Origin: Enterococcus italicus DSM 15952
Lineage (GTDB): Bacteria; Bacillota; Bacilli; Lactobacillales; Enterococcaceae
Assembly: GCF_000185365.1 (NCBI RefSeq)
Contig: NZ_GL622241.1
Span: 319,734 to 383,733 of the forward strand
Length of the DNA stretch: 64,000 bases
Direction: 5' to 3'
How positions within the stretch are numbered: position 1 is the first letter of the stretch; each line of letters begins with the position of its first letter. Made by a program: the position numbers and the translations under genes. The notes beneath the pieces were generated by a model. The model worked only from the letters and a program-made list of their open reading frames with translations, made no database searches and was not told where the DNA came from. Of the stretch, positions 1-8,048 are shown piece by piece.

Positions 1-43
1 AAAAAACCTGTCTCTCTGCCAGTTCACACTGGTGTGAGACAGG
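1..43 (-). terminator. Intrinsic terminator of the nre-like operon
   Basis: An 8-bp stem (CCTGTCTC at 7-14 with GAGACAGG at 36-43) is followed on the minus strand by a run of T (A1-A6 on the plus strand). It lies 18 bp after the stop of the response regulator and closes that operon. Confidence 0.8.
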
Positions 44-60
44 AGCTTGCTGTTAGATTG

Positions 61-696
61 CTAAAACTCAATCAAATGATGCTTTACACAATATCTTAAT
101 AATTCTGGATAATGATTGATTGCTAGTTTTTTACGGATGTTCGTTTTATGTACCTCAATCGTTTTGACAGACAAAAATAGTTGGCTTGCAATCTCTTTAT
201 TGCTATAACCTAGTGCAATTAAAGGCAAGAGTTCTTTTTCCCTTTTTGTTAGTGTTTCATAGCATTGATCTTCATCATCAGAATGAGGCAAATGTGAAAG
301 ATCTGCCTCATTGATCCCGGTATAATACCTACCTCCATTCATTACGGTTCGTAAGGCTTGTATTAATTGTTCATTGGGTTCACTTTTCACGACAAAACCT
401 TCAATCCCATAACTGATCGCTTCTTCCATGTATTGTCGTTCATCATACATTGTCAACATCACAATTTTTATTTTGGGGTAAGCTTCTTTCATTCGTTTGG
501 CTGTATACAAGCCATTTTCACCTGGGGGCATACTTATATCTAGTAAAACGATATCCACACTCTGCGCCTCTAACTTTATAAAGGCTTCGGCACCATCCGC
601 TGCTTCGGCGACAACACACATATCTTCTTGCGCATTTAGTACCTGTGATAAGCCATTTCTGACAATCATGTGATCATCTGCAATAAGTATTTTCAC
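61..696 (-). CDS. nreC: LuxR/NarL-family response regulator, NreC-like
   Basis: Two-component response regulator of 211 residues that should bind DNA after phosphorylation by the adjacent kinase. The receiver domain (about 1-120) has the acidic pair D7/D8, the phospho-acceptor D53 in LLDISMP and the VVKSE lysine. A LuxR-type helix-turn-helix follows (about 145-205; LTKREKELLPLIALGYSNKE). I chose the GTG at 694-696 because GGAGGAGA precedes it and because the GTGA there overlaps the kinase stop by 4 bp, which implies translational coupling. A longer frame upstream has no ribosome site and lies inside the kinase gene. The order GAF protein, HisKA_3 kinase, NarL-type regulator matches staphylococcal NreABC; the nreC name is by that context and the DNA targets are unknown. 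Confidence 0.85.
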   Translation of the reverse strand: MKILIADDHMIVRNGLSQVLNAQEDMCVVAEAADGAEAFIKLEAQSVDIVLLDISMPPGENGLYTAKRMKEAYPKIKIVMLTMYDERQYMEEAISYGIEGFVVKSEPNEQLIQALRTVMNGGRYYTGINEADLSHLPHSDDEDQCYETLTKREKELLPLIALGYSNKEIASQLFLSVKTIEVHKTNIRKKLAINHYPELLRYCVKHHLIEF

Positions 697-1718
697 TGAG
701 TCTCCTCCATTCTCACCAGACGTAACGTCACCGTCGTACCCACTTGATAAGCAGCATGAATCGATATGTCTGCCCCAATCGCCATTGCCCGTTCCTGCAT
801 ATTCCAAAGTCCTAGACCATGTTTTTGTGTTGAGGTATCGAAGCCTTTTCCACTATCTTTTACTTGAATTGTACACAAATTATTTTCAAAAACAAATGAT
901 ACTGTCGCTTGATTCACTTCCGCATATTTTAATGAATTGGTGACTGCCTCCTGGATGATGCGATAGATGTGACTTGCTGTTCGCTTTGGAATGGAGAATG
1001 GCATTCCTTGTACCTCAACATTTAATTTAAAGCCTGCCAATTGTTTTAATTGGTCTGCTAAATGAAAAATCGCCTGCAATAAACCCAGATCCTCTAGAGC
1101 AGCGGGATATAATTCGGCCGCTAACGTCCGAATTTCCTGTAATAATTCTACAAAGCTGACATCTAACTGTTGACTGTCAGTAGTCTTTTCTAATTGATAT
1201 TTTTTCATTATCCGGCGTGATTCTAACATAAGACTATACATACTCTGAGCCAATCCATCATGTAAATCGCGAGCAATGCGTTGTCGTTCGACTTCTTGTG
1301 CTTCATTTAAGTAGCCGAGCATCAGACGTTCCTGTTGAACTTGTTGTGTTGTTTGCCAACTACGGATTTCTACATACTGGTAGAAAGTATTTGTCGTCGG
1401 ATCGGGTATTGTTGTAAGTTTTCCCCAAAAAGAAGCCAGTTGTCCTTGTTTGTTCTTAAGTTGAAATGGAATGGCTTCTGGATTGAGATGTCCGTCAATC
1501 GGGCAGTCCTGACAGACATCCTGTAAAGCATGTAATGAGCACCCTTTCCCAGTCAAAATATCATGAATCTTTTTAAGTGGAATGGTATAATCTTCTGCTA
1601 ATTTTTCGGCTCCATTAGATAGGAGGAGAATCTTATTATTTGCATCTAATAGCCAAATTATCGCTTCGGTTGACTGTAATCCTCGTTTATATAGTTCACC
1701 CATTTCTTCGCTCATCAT
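693..1718 (-). CDS. nreB: Cytosolic sensor histidine kinase, NreB-like
   Basis: Kinase of 341 residues with no membrane segment. An N-terminal PAS-like sensor region (about 10-120) carries Cys60, Cys69 and Cys72 (GCSLH...VCQDC). A HisKA_3 domain follows with the phosphorylated His153 in RDLHDGLAQS, then an HATPase_c domain with an N-box (IIQEAVTNSLKYA) and G-boxes (DSGKGFD, GLGLWNM). Known: staphylococcal NreB binds an oxygen-labile Fe-S cluster through four PAS-domain cysteines and phosphorylates NreC. Here only three cysteines are present and their spacing is shorter, so oxygen sensing is inference. Start ATG at 1718 is preceded by AGGAAGGTGA. The frame continues upstream into the GAF gene but without a ribosome site. 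Confidence 0.85.
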   Translation of the reverse strand: MMSEEMGELYKRGLQSTEAIIWLLDANNKILLLSNGAEKLAEDYTIPLKKIHDILTGKGCSLHALQDVCQDCPIDGHLNPEAIPFQLKNKQGQLASFWGKLTTIPDPTTNTFYQYVEIRSWQTTQQVQQERLMLGYLNEAQEVERQRIARDLHDGLAQSMYSLMLESRRIMKKYQLEKTTDSQQLDVSFVELLQEIRTLAAELYPAALEDLGLLQAIFHLADQLKQLAGFKLNVEVQGMPFSIPKRTASHIYRIIQEAVTNSLKYAEVNQATVSFVFENNLCTIQVKDSGKGFDTSTQKHGLGLWNMQERAMAIGADISIHAAYQVGTTVTLRLVRMEETQ

Positions 1719-1722
1719 AAAG

Positions 1723-2181
1723 TCACCTTCCTGCCACCCATTTTTCCACTCCGTTGTATTCAATTGATTGTTCCAGCTGCTCCATAAAAGGTAATAACCG
1801 ACTTGAAGTCTCACTATTTCCTATTCGATTGCCTATTAACAAAACCGCTTTTACTTGCCGATTAATCAATAGAGGATAAGCAATAACTTCGTCCAATTTT
1901 TCAAGACGTGCAATTGGATAATCCATTAATCGTCTAGGTTGGCTTTGGATGTTTTTTTCGTACATAGGTCTTCCCGTTCGCCATACTAGACCCGCAATAC
2001 CGTGACCAATTCGCAAGCAGATTTTTTGATAGTCTTCGCCTAAATTCCCTGAAACGACTACCCAACGAATCTCTTTTGGTTCACCTGGTCTGGCGACATT
2101 TTGGGCAATTCCGATAAAATCTACTTGTGTTTTTATTTTCATCTGCTCAAGTAGTGCCTGAAGTTCTCGTTGCTTTAACAT
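1723..2181 (-). CDS. nreA: GAF-domain protein, NreA-like
   Basis: Soluble 152-residue protein that is essentially one GAF domain (LRIGHGIAGLVWRTGRPMY and AYPLLINRQVKAVLLIGNR are the typical core strands). In staphylococci NreA is a GAF-type nitrate receptor that inhibits NreB. The same gene order here suggests a sensor that tunes the next kinase, but the ligand cannot be read from sequence. ATG at 2181 is preferred because GGTGA lies just upstream. An ATG five codons earlier (2196) has no visible ribosome site. It ends 4 bp before the kinase start. Confidence 0.75.
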   Translation of the reverse strand: MLKQRELQALLEQMKIKTQVDFIGIAQNVARPGEPKEIRWVVVSGNLGEDYQKICLRIGHGIAGLVWRTGRPMYEKNIQSQPRRLMDYPIARLEKLDEVIAYPLLINRQVKAVLLIGNRIGNSETSSRLLPFMEQLEQSIEYNGVEKWVAGR

Positions 2182-2215
2182 AAGATTCACCGCCATTTTT
2201 CTGCATTTTCTTTAC

Positions 2216-2242
2216 ATTATAAATCACAATGATGGAAAGCAA
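2216..2242 (-). promoter_or_regulatory. Candidate promoter of the GAF-kinase-regulator genes
   Basis: A consensus -10 TATAAT (2216-2221) lies 35 bp from the nreA start. A possible -35 TTGCTT is at 2237-2242, but the 15-base spacer is short. It follows the terminator of the channel gene, so the three sensor genes can probably be transcribed on their own. Confidence 0.45.
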
Positions 2243-2278
2243 AAGCTAGAGTACGAGCTTCACCTCATACTCTAGCTT
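2239..2278 (-). terminator. Intrinsic terminator after the formate/nitrite-type channel gene
   Basis: An 11-bp perfect stem (AAGCTAGAGTA / TACTCTAGCTT) at 2243-2253 and 2268-2278 is followed on the minus strand by TTTTGCTTT. The short T-tract may allow readthrough into the sensor genes. Confidence 0.7.
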
Positions 2279-2294
2279 ACATGCTAACTATCAC

Positions 2295-3059
2295 TTATTC
2301 CAATTTTTGAGCCATCTTGACATAAGGATAAGCAACAAATAAAATCCCACCAATCATATTGCCTAAGGTTACCCAAAATAAATTATAAAACCACCCACTA
2401 ATTGTGATAGCTGAACTTGTCGAATCCAATAAGCCCGCTGTTAGGACCGTCATATTGGCAACACTATGTTCAAAACCAGTTGTGAAAAAAGCGAGCAAGC
2501 ACCAAAAGATCATAATCAATTTCCCTGCTTCACTTTTGCATTGAAAGCCTGACCAAATAGCTAAACATACGAGCATATTGCAAAGAATCCCCCGAAGAAC
2601 TAAGGGAACAATCCCTAAGCTCATTTTTGTCACAGTCGCTGCTGCTAGCACTTGCGCAACTGCTCCAGTCTGTAAGCCACTATAATGAAAGCCGATTGCA
2701 AGAAGAATGGCTCCCACCGCATTTCCAAGCCAGCACCATAACCAGAGTTTGGAAGCAGCTCTCCACGTAACCGAACGACGAAGTAAGCCAACTCCTAAAA
2801 CAAAATTATTGCCCGTAAATAACTCGGCCCCTGCAATAACAACCAGACTCAGCGCAATACCAAACACCGATCCCATTGCTAGTTTGCTACTGTTGCTTTC
2901 TTTCAATAGTCCACCAACCGTAAAGGACAACAAGATACCAAAGCCAATGAATGCCCCAGCTAAGATTGAAGCTAGGAAGAACCCCCAAAAATTTTGGGTG
3001 ATAAACGCTATTTTTTTCTTGCCAGCTAATTCCACTGCTTGTATCTGATCCACATACAC
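2295..3059 (-). CDS. Formate/nitrite transporter (FNT) family channel
   Basis: Integral membrane protein of 254 residues with six hydrophobic segments. Both FNT family signatures are visible: VIAGAELFTGNN (first) and GILCNMLVCLA (second), plus GFEHSVANM. FNT proteins are pentameric channels for formate, nitrite or related small anions. Beside nitrate-sensor-like genes, nitrite is a reasonable guess, but no nitrate or nitrite reductase is present in the window. The start is GTG 3057-3059 with GGGAGG eight bases upstream; a TATGTGG just inside is not in frame as ATG. It lies 54 bp after the FMN-reductase/PAS gene and probably belongs to the same transcript. Confidence 0.9.
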   Translation of the reverse strand: MYVDQIQAVELAGKKKIAFITQNFWGFFLASILAGAFIGFGILLSFTVGGLLKESNSSKLAMGSVFGIALSLVVIAGAELFTGNNFVLGVGLLRRSVTWRAASKLWLWCWLGNAVGAILLAIGFHYSGLQTGAVAQVLAAATVTKMSLGIVPLVLRGILCNMLVCLAIWSGFQCKSEAGKLIMIFWCLLAFFTTGFEHSVANMTVLTAGLLDSTSSAITISGWFYNLFWVTLGNMIGGILFVAYPYVKMAQKLE

Positions 3060-3113
3060 GAAACATGCCTCCCAATTAACCTTTTCACTCGTTTGCTTTT
3101 GGTGCTTCGTTTT

Positions 3114-4361
3114 TTAGTCTGATACGGAGGCACTTGAAACAGCATCAGCTCCGGCTGGTGACGCACTAGGTGTCGCATCATGGGTTGACGCACTGGAGAC
3201 AGCATCGGCTCCAGTTGCTGTCACTGCATTAGGTATCATACCAGCGACACTATTTGCCACAAGTGTTTGTTTGGTTTCTTTTAAGTAAAAATCAACGATT
3301 GGTTTAAAATCAAGTATATATTCATTTACACCCATATATTTTCCATCGTGGTCATACATTGCTTGATAATTATGGACGACAAATTTTTCTGCAGAGTGCT
3401 TCTTAATATGAATTTGAACCAAATCCATATTTCCTGATCGTAATTGTTGAATGACATATTCTACATTTTTCAGTGCTTTTGGTGGGTGACATTCTGATAA
3501 AGGATTCCCAACTTGCCCTGGTAAACGACCTGCCAACATTTCCGCTTTTTCTTTTGTATAGTTATAGTAAATAAATTGATTATTCTCATCGGCATATGTT
3601 AGTTCCATTGGCATTGATTCCAAGAAAGCATTTAGTTGATTGACTGTTAATAGTCCACGATTCAACTTCACGTATTGGTCACCTTCCGCTGCACCGACTT
3701 GTTTGGCTGCCTGCTCAACCCAATCATCAGCCGTCATATCGATGCCAGGAATGGTTGTTTTGGTTCCTCTTTTGGCGTGTAAATCTTCAGGTGGAAAACT
3801 AGGTTTGGGACCGCTTAAAACAGATACAGCTTGCATATAGGTTAAAAATTTCTTAATGGTACTATCTAAGAAATCAATTGTTCCTTGATTTCTTAATTCT
3901 CCTTGATTATCAAATGCTTCTTTGACTTTTCCTAATAAAAATTCATTTCCCGGAAAAACAAAAGCATTTACCCCTGGCGCATCTAAAATTTGACGTAAAT
4001 GTAGTTGTGCTCTAGAAGATCCTTGATCGTGGTAGGAAGCCCCGACAATCATCACAGGTTTCTTTTCTAATGGATGAACTTTGTAAGAAAGCCATTCAAG
4101 CGCACTCTTTAAACCGGCTGGAACAGTATGATTATGTTCAGGTGTTGCGATAATAACTCCATCGGCAAAGCCAATTTTTTGCACCCATTCTTGCATGATT
4201 GGAGAATCAGTAGCATCTTTGCTTTGATTAAACATCGGCAACTCGTTCACTTCTACTAATTCCATATGGAACGTGCTTCGATAATGACGTTGAATATATT
4301 GCAAGAGCAGCCGATTATATGATTGTTCGGCACAAGAGCCGACGATTCCAATTAGTTTCAT
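3114..4361 (-). CDS. FMN-reductase domain fused to a PAS domain, with repeated Ser/Ala tail
   Basis: Protein of 415 residues, cytosolic (no signal or membrane segment). Residues 1-180 form an NADPH-dependent FMN-reductase flavodoxin fold (IGIVGS, TPEHNHTVPAGLKSALEWLS, GASYHDQGSSRAQ). Residues about 236-362 resemble the PAS domain found in DUF438 proteins (ADENNQFIYYN, ECHPPKALKNV, YDHDGKYMGVNEYILDF). The tail (378-415) contains GADAVSSAS twice, at 384-392 and 404-412. This nearly matches the ApbE target pattern D-x-x-(S/T)-G-A-(S/T), with Gly replaced by Ser. An apbE gene is two genes upstream. I infer a flavin-dependent redox sensor or reductase, possibly covalently flavinylated at the tail. 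Start ATG 4361 follows AAGGAGAAAAATCAC; the longer frame has no ribosome site. Confidence 0.8.
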   Translation of the reverse strand: MKLIGIVGSCAEQSYNRLLLQYIQRHYRSTFHMELVEVNELPMFNQSKDATDSPIMQEWVQKIGFADGVIIATPEHNHTVPAGLKSALEWLSYKVHPLEKKPVMIVGASYHDQGSSRAQLHLRQILDAPGVNAFVFPGNEFLLGKVKEAFDNQGELRNQGTIDFLDSTIKKFLTYMQAVSVLSGPKPSFPPEDLHAKRGTKTTIPGIDMTADDWVEQAAKQVGAAEGDQYVKLNRGLLTVNQLNAFLESMPMELTYADENNQFIYYNYTKEKAEMLAGRLPGQVGNPLSECHPPKALKNVEYVIQQLRSGNMDLVQIHIKKHSAEKFVVHNYQAMYDHDGKYMGVNEYILDFKPIVDFYLKETKQTLVANSVAGMIPNAVTATGADAVSSASTHDATPSASPAGADAVSSASVSD

Positions 4362-4438
4362 GTGATTTTTCTCCTTTATTATCTTAATTCGTTGTGTCAT
4401 TCAAAGTGAGCAGCTAGTTTCGCATTACATCTCACAAT

Positions 4439-5050
4439 TTAGTTTAATTTGTCCCAATTAAAGCGGGCTGCTTTTTTCTTATGATCTTCTCGATTCAAGT
4501 GCATCTGTTGTGTAATTGAAACAAATGTTAAGAAATCATCAAATAATTCATCTAAACGTGCAAGGTCGTCCGAATGAATCAAATTTCCTTCTTGATCAAA
4601 GGCTTGGAGCGAATGAGCTAACAAATAATCAGAGCTAGGCATAATACGTGCCTTTAATTCAGGTGAATCTAAGATTTGCCGTAATTGTGCCTGAGCCCGA
4701 GATGAACCCAATGTACCATAGGATGCACCCGTAATCATGACTGGTTGATCGACAAATGGGAATACGCCATAAGATAACCAGTGAAGAGCATTGACCAAAA
4801 CGGCGGGTACTGCATGATCGTACTCCGGTGTGCTAATGATAATGCCATCTGCTTGGTCAATTTTGGTAGCTAATTCAGTTGCTCTTGCTGGTATTTTCTT
4901 ATCACTGGGTTTATTAAACATCGGTAGGTCACCAATTTCAAGAAGTTCAATTTTGGCGTCTTTTTTAAAATGTTTTTGCATAAACTGTAATAATGTCCGA
5001 TTTGTTGATTGTTCTGAATTCGTTCCTACAATTCCAATAAAGTTATACAT
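4439..5050 (-). CDS. NADPH-dependent FMN reductase family protein
   Basis: A 203-residue flavodoxin-fold oxidoreductase (FIGIVGTNSEQSTNR; STPEYDHAVPAVLVNALHWLSYG; GASYGTLGSSRAQAQLRQILDSPE). It is a clear paralogue of the first domain of the next gene but lacks the PAS domain and tail. The family reduces FMN or quinone-like acceptors with NAD(P)H. It lies between apbE and its larger paralogue, so the pair may form an electron-transfer unit (inference). ATG 5050 is chosen because AAAGGA lies eight bases upstream; an ATG at 5059 would sit directly on that ribosome site. Confidence 0.85.
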   Translation of the reverse strand: MYNFIGIVGTNSEQSTNRTLLQFMQKHFKKDAKIELLEIGDLPMFNKPSDKKIPARATELATKIDQADGIIISTPEYDHAVPAVLVNALHWLSYGVFPFVDQPVMITGASYGTLGSSRAQAQLRQILDSPELKARIMPSSDYLLAHSLQAFDQEGNLIHSDDLARLDELFDDFLTFVSITQQMHLNREDHKKKAARFNWDKLN

Positions 5051-5103
5051 TTTTTTCATCCTTTCTTCACTTGTTCTTCTGCATTTAACAAAAATGTTCC
5101 CTC

Positions 5104-6081
5104 TCAATTGATTGCGCTTTGTGCACACTTTGCTCCACTTGACAGCCAAACTTGACCATTTTGCTTAACAATCACTCCTTCCAAATTTTTTTGTTGCATA
5201 ATCTGTTGGATTTTTTCGGCACGATAGCCAAAGAGACGGGTAGTCCAAATTTCCCCCATAAGGGATTGTTTCGTTACAATCGTCAAACTATCAATATCCG
5301 TTTCAACAGGATACCCTGTTCGACTATCAAAAATATGGGTATAGCGATGGCCAGCAAGTGTCAAGACTCGTTCGTAAATGCCTGAGGTTACCACAGAACC
5401 TTCTGAACAGTTCAGAATGGTTAGGCATTCCTCTCGCTTTCCTTTTGGATCACGGATTCCAATTTTCCAAAGGCCATCTGCATGTAATGGGCAAGGACCA
5501 AACACAACGACATTGCCACCTAAATTTATTAACCCCGCTTTTACTTGTTTTCTTTTTAGTTCGGAAACCAAACAGTCGGCAATGTATCCTTTTGCCAATG
5601 CTCCCAAATCAATTCTCATGCCCTTTTTTCTTAAAAAAACGCTTTGTTGTGCCGCATTCAATTCAATTGCTAAAGGATCAATTAAGGACAACGCTCGCGT
5701 AATTTGTTCTTTTGATGGTACATGGGCATCTTGAAACCCTATCCGCCACGTCTGAATCAACGGGCCAATCGCGATATTTAATAAATCAGGTGCTGCTATA
5801 CTTTGTTCCTTACCTATTTGAATAAGCTCAAATAGTTCTGGGTGAACTTTGACAGCAGTTTGTCCAGCTGCTCGATTGATAGCCATTAGTTCGGAATGGT
5901 CATCATTGGCACTAAATCGTTGTTCATATTCTTTTAGTTTCTTTTCCAACCAACCGAGGATAGCTTTCGGTTCTTTGCAATAAACAGTTAAGGTAATAAC
6001 CGTTCCCATTCCTTTGACACTGCGACTTTCTAGTTTGTTTTGACTCGTTGTTGAAACAGAAGGAATTTTTTGCTCAGACAT
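5104..6081 (-). CDS. apbE: ApbE-family FAD:protein FMN transferase
   Basis: Protein of 325 residues that should transfer FMN from FAD to Ser/Thr of a target motif. Visible family elements are GMGTVITLTVY near the start, the IDLGALAKGYIADCL signature, GGNVVVFGP, and the DSRTGYPVETDIDSLTIV region. The usual late metal-binding Asp (ADAxxT) reads GEIWTT, a conservative Asp to Glu change. There is no signal peptide or lipobox, unlike the many exported ApbE proteins, so the enzyme should act in the cytosol. It is the first gene of the minus-strand cluster; no fumarate-reductase-type flavoprotein is next to it, which leaves the adjacent FMN-reductase/PAS protein as candidate target. Confidence 0.88.
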   Translation of the reverse strand: MSEQKIPSVSTTSQNKLESRSVKGMGTVITLTVYCKEPKAILGWLEKKLKEYEQRFSANDDHSELMAINRAAGQTAVKVHPELFELIQIGKEQSIAAPDLLNIAIGPLIQTWRIGFQDAHVPSKEQITRALSLIDPLAIELNAAQQSVFLRKKGMRIDLGALAKGYIADCLVSELKRKQVKAGLINLGGNVVVFGPCPLHADGLWKIGIRDPKGKREECLTILNCSEGSVVTSGIYERVLTLAGHRYTHIFDSRTGYPVETDIDSLTIVTKQSLMGEIWTTRLFGYRAEKIQQIMQQKNLEGVIVKQNGQVWLSSGAKCAQSAIN

Positions 6082-6164
6082 TCACGACACAGCCTTTCTT
6101 TGCTCCCAAATCTTATCTGGTTGCTTACTAACGACAGCTAGATAATGATTTTATTCACAAGTTA

Positions 6165-6193
6165 AGAATAGAACGCTTCTTGCAACAATTCAA
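6165..6193 (-). promoter_or_regulatory. Candidate promoter of the apbE operon
   Basis: Minus strand -35 TTGAAT and -10 TATTCT with a 17-base spacer, about 85 bp upstream of apbE. The match is moderate (4 of 6 in each box). Confidence 0.45.
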
Positions 6194-6239
6194 TTGGGTT
6201 TCACCAAGTTCGTAAAATATAGTGAATTCCCTTAGATAC

Positions 6240-6280
6240 AAAAAGCATGCAACGAACAATTTTTCTTGTTCATTGCATAC
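6240..6280 (-). terminator. Intrinsic terminator of the beta-1,2-glucan operon
   Basis: A 15-bp stem with two G-T pairs (6245-6259 with 6266-6280) is followed on the minus strand by TTTTTG. It lies 33 bp after the esterase stop. Confidence 0.85.
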
Positions 6281-6312
6281 TTGTCAGTTTATTTTTCTCT
6301 TAAGGGTGGGGA

Positions 6313-7056
6313 TTACTCGTTAAGCAATCGAAAAAACTGTCGTAATACTTCTTGAATCGTTGCATCCCAGTATTCCCAAGTATGGTCTCCTGGGCCTTCT
6401 TGGTAGACATAGTTTTCCAATGCTTGTTGTGCTTGATTTCGAAACATTTGGTTTTCTGTGTAAAGAAAGTCTTCCGTTCCACAATATTGGAAAAAGGCGG
6501 TTTGATTGCAAGTTTGTCTGTCTAACAAGAATAGCAAATCATTGTTACTCTGCTTGAGAGCTGTCTTCGTACCAAAAATTAATGAAAATTCATGGTCTCT
6601 TTGAGCATCTTTTTCCCATAACGATACCACATCCAGTGCGCCTGATAATGAAGCCACTGCCCGAAATTCATTTGGTTTTCGTAGCGCCCATTTAAAGGCG
6701 CCATACCCGCCCATGGATAGGCCAGCTAAAAAATGTTGATTCGCCTCTGTTTTTAATTGAAACCATTGGTGCATTTTATTGGGAAGCTCTTCCGTAAGAA
6801 AGGTCCAGTAACGGTCACCATAAACCATATCCGTGTAATAACTCAATTCAACTTGAGGCATGACAATGCAAAATGGGTACTGGCTAGCGTAGCGCTCAAG
6901 AGAGGTGGCATTTAGCCAAGAATTGCAATCATCTGACTTCCCATGAAGAAGATAGAGCACAGGCATCTTTGCTTGTTTTTCGTCTGGCAAATAGACAGTA
7001 ACCGCTGTTCCTTTGCCTAATACTTCGGAGCGAAAATTCATCCGACTGATAGCCAT
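6313..7056 (-). CDS. Esterase D/tributyrin-esterase-type alpha/beta hydrolase
   Basis: Cytosolic 247-residue carboxylesterase of the PF00756 family. The nucleophile serine lies in GLSMGGYGA, an oxyanion-region segment LLHGKSDDCNSW is near residue 40, the acidic residue is probably in CGTEDFL and the catalytic His in GPGDHTWEYW. It is the last gene of the sugar operon, starting within 4 bp of the LacI stop. A plausible role is removal of acyl groups from imported glucooligosaccharides (inference). ATG 7056 has GAGGG six bases upstream; a GTG one codon earlier (7059) is also possible. Confidence 0.85.
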   Translation of the reverse strand: MAISRMNFRSEVLGKGTAVTVYLPDEKQAKMPVLYLLHGKSDDCNSWLNATSLERYASQYPFCIVMPQVELSYYTDMVYGDRYWTFLTEELPNKMHQWFQLKTEANQHFLAGLSMGGYGAFKWALRKPNEFRAVASLSGALDVVSLWEKDAQRDHEFSLIFGTKTALKQSNNDLLFLLDRQTCNQTAFFQYCGTEDFLYTENQMFRNQAQQALENYVYQEGPGDHTWEYWDATIQEVLRQFFRLLNE

Positions 7057-7058
7057 CA

Positions 7059-8030
7059 CTATCCCTCTTTTCCTAAAAATGAATCTCGACGGACAAAGGT
7101 GGTATAAATTAATTCCGATTCGGTTGGCTCATCCTGAAGTAATTGAACCACTTTTTTGGCTGCTAACATGCCCCAACGGTGTTTTGAATAGGAAATAGTG
7201 GCTAATGGTGGGCGCAAATACTTGCCAATTTCGATATTATCAAAACCGATGATGGACACATCTTTGCCAATTTTTAGATTGGTCCCTTTAAAATATTTAT
7301 ACAATCCAACGGCCATTTCATCGTTAAATGAGAAAATGTGGATTGGGAATTGCGGTTGTTGTTTCATAATTTTTTCACCAGCCTCATATCCTGATGATTC
7401 TGTAAAGTTCCCAGCAATAATTTCATAAGGAATCGTGTATAGGTTCAATTCTTTTTCACTTGTAACCAACCTTTTTTGACTATCATAGCCTTTGGTTGGA
7501 CCGGAAATAAGGTACAGCTTTTCTGGGCGCAACTTGGCAAATTGTTCGATTGCCAAACTGGTCCCACCCGCATTATCTAATAAGACTTTCCGAATATTGG
7601 CGTGTTCAATTTCGCGATCGAGCACAACGAGCTTATGCCCACGATGGGCAAATTGTAAAATTTGCTCACTATCAAATGTCCAATCGAGAACAATCGCGCC
7701 ATCGACCATTTTTTCGGGAATAAATAGTTGTGACTTTTTGCCACTACAGACAATCATCTCATAGCCGTGAAATTCAAGACCGCGTTTGATGCCATCTAAC
7801 AGTTCTCCATAAAAGCTCCCTGCATAATCCGTCAAATAAACACCAATAATATTGGTTTGTTGCCGTTTTAAGGTACGAGCAGCCATGTTGGGTACGTAGT
7901 TCATTTCCTCAGCTAGCTTCATAATTTTTGCGCGTGTTTCATCCGTGATTTTGGGATTGCCATTTAATGCATAGGATACGGTTGAAATCGATACTCCTGC
8001 TGCTTTGGCAATGTCTTTAATTCCTACCAT
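7059..8030 (-). CDS. LacI-family transcriptional regulator of the operon
   Basis: 323 residues. The N-terminal LacI helix-turn-helix (IKDIAKAAGVSISTVSYALNG) and hinge (NYVPNMAARTLK) are followed by a periplasmic-binding-like sensor domain. It lies inside the operon it probably controls, 18 bp after the GH94 gene. Palindromic GAAACGTTTC-type sites flank the operon promoter near 16.75 kb, which supports local autoregulation. The inducer is probably a beta-1,2-linked glucooligosaccharide such as sophorose (inference). ATG 8030 follows AAAGGAGAAGCC. Confidence 0.9.
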   Translation of the reverse strand: MVGIKDIAKAAGVSISTVSYALNGNPKITDETRAKIMKLAEEMNYVPNMAARTLKRQQTNIIGVYLTDYAGSFYGELLDGIKRGLEFHGYEMIVCSGKKSQLFIPEKMVDGAIVLDWTFDSEQILQFAHRGHKLVVLDREIEHANIRKVLLDNAGGTSLAIEQFAKLRPEKLYLISGPTKGYDSQKRLVTSEKELNLYTIPYEIIAGNFTESSGYEAGEKIMKQQPQFPIHIFSFNDEMAVGLYKYFKGTNLKIGKDVSIIGFDNIEIGKYLRPPLATISYSKHRWGMLAAKKVVQLLQDEPTESELIYTTFVRRDSFLGKEG

Positions 8031-8048
8031 GGCTTCTCCTTTCCTTTT

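Noticed and set aside
2295-3059. FNT-family gene product as the ApbE target
   Set aside because: Its sequence contains no D-x-x-(S/T)-G-A-(S/T) motif.
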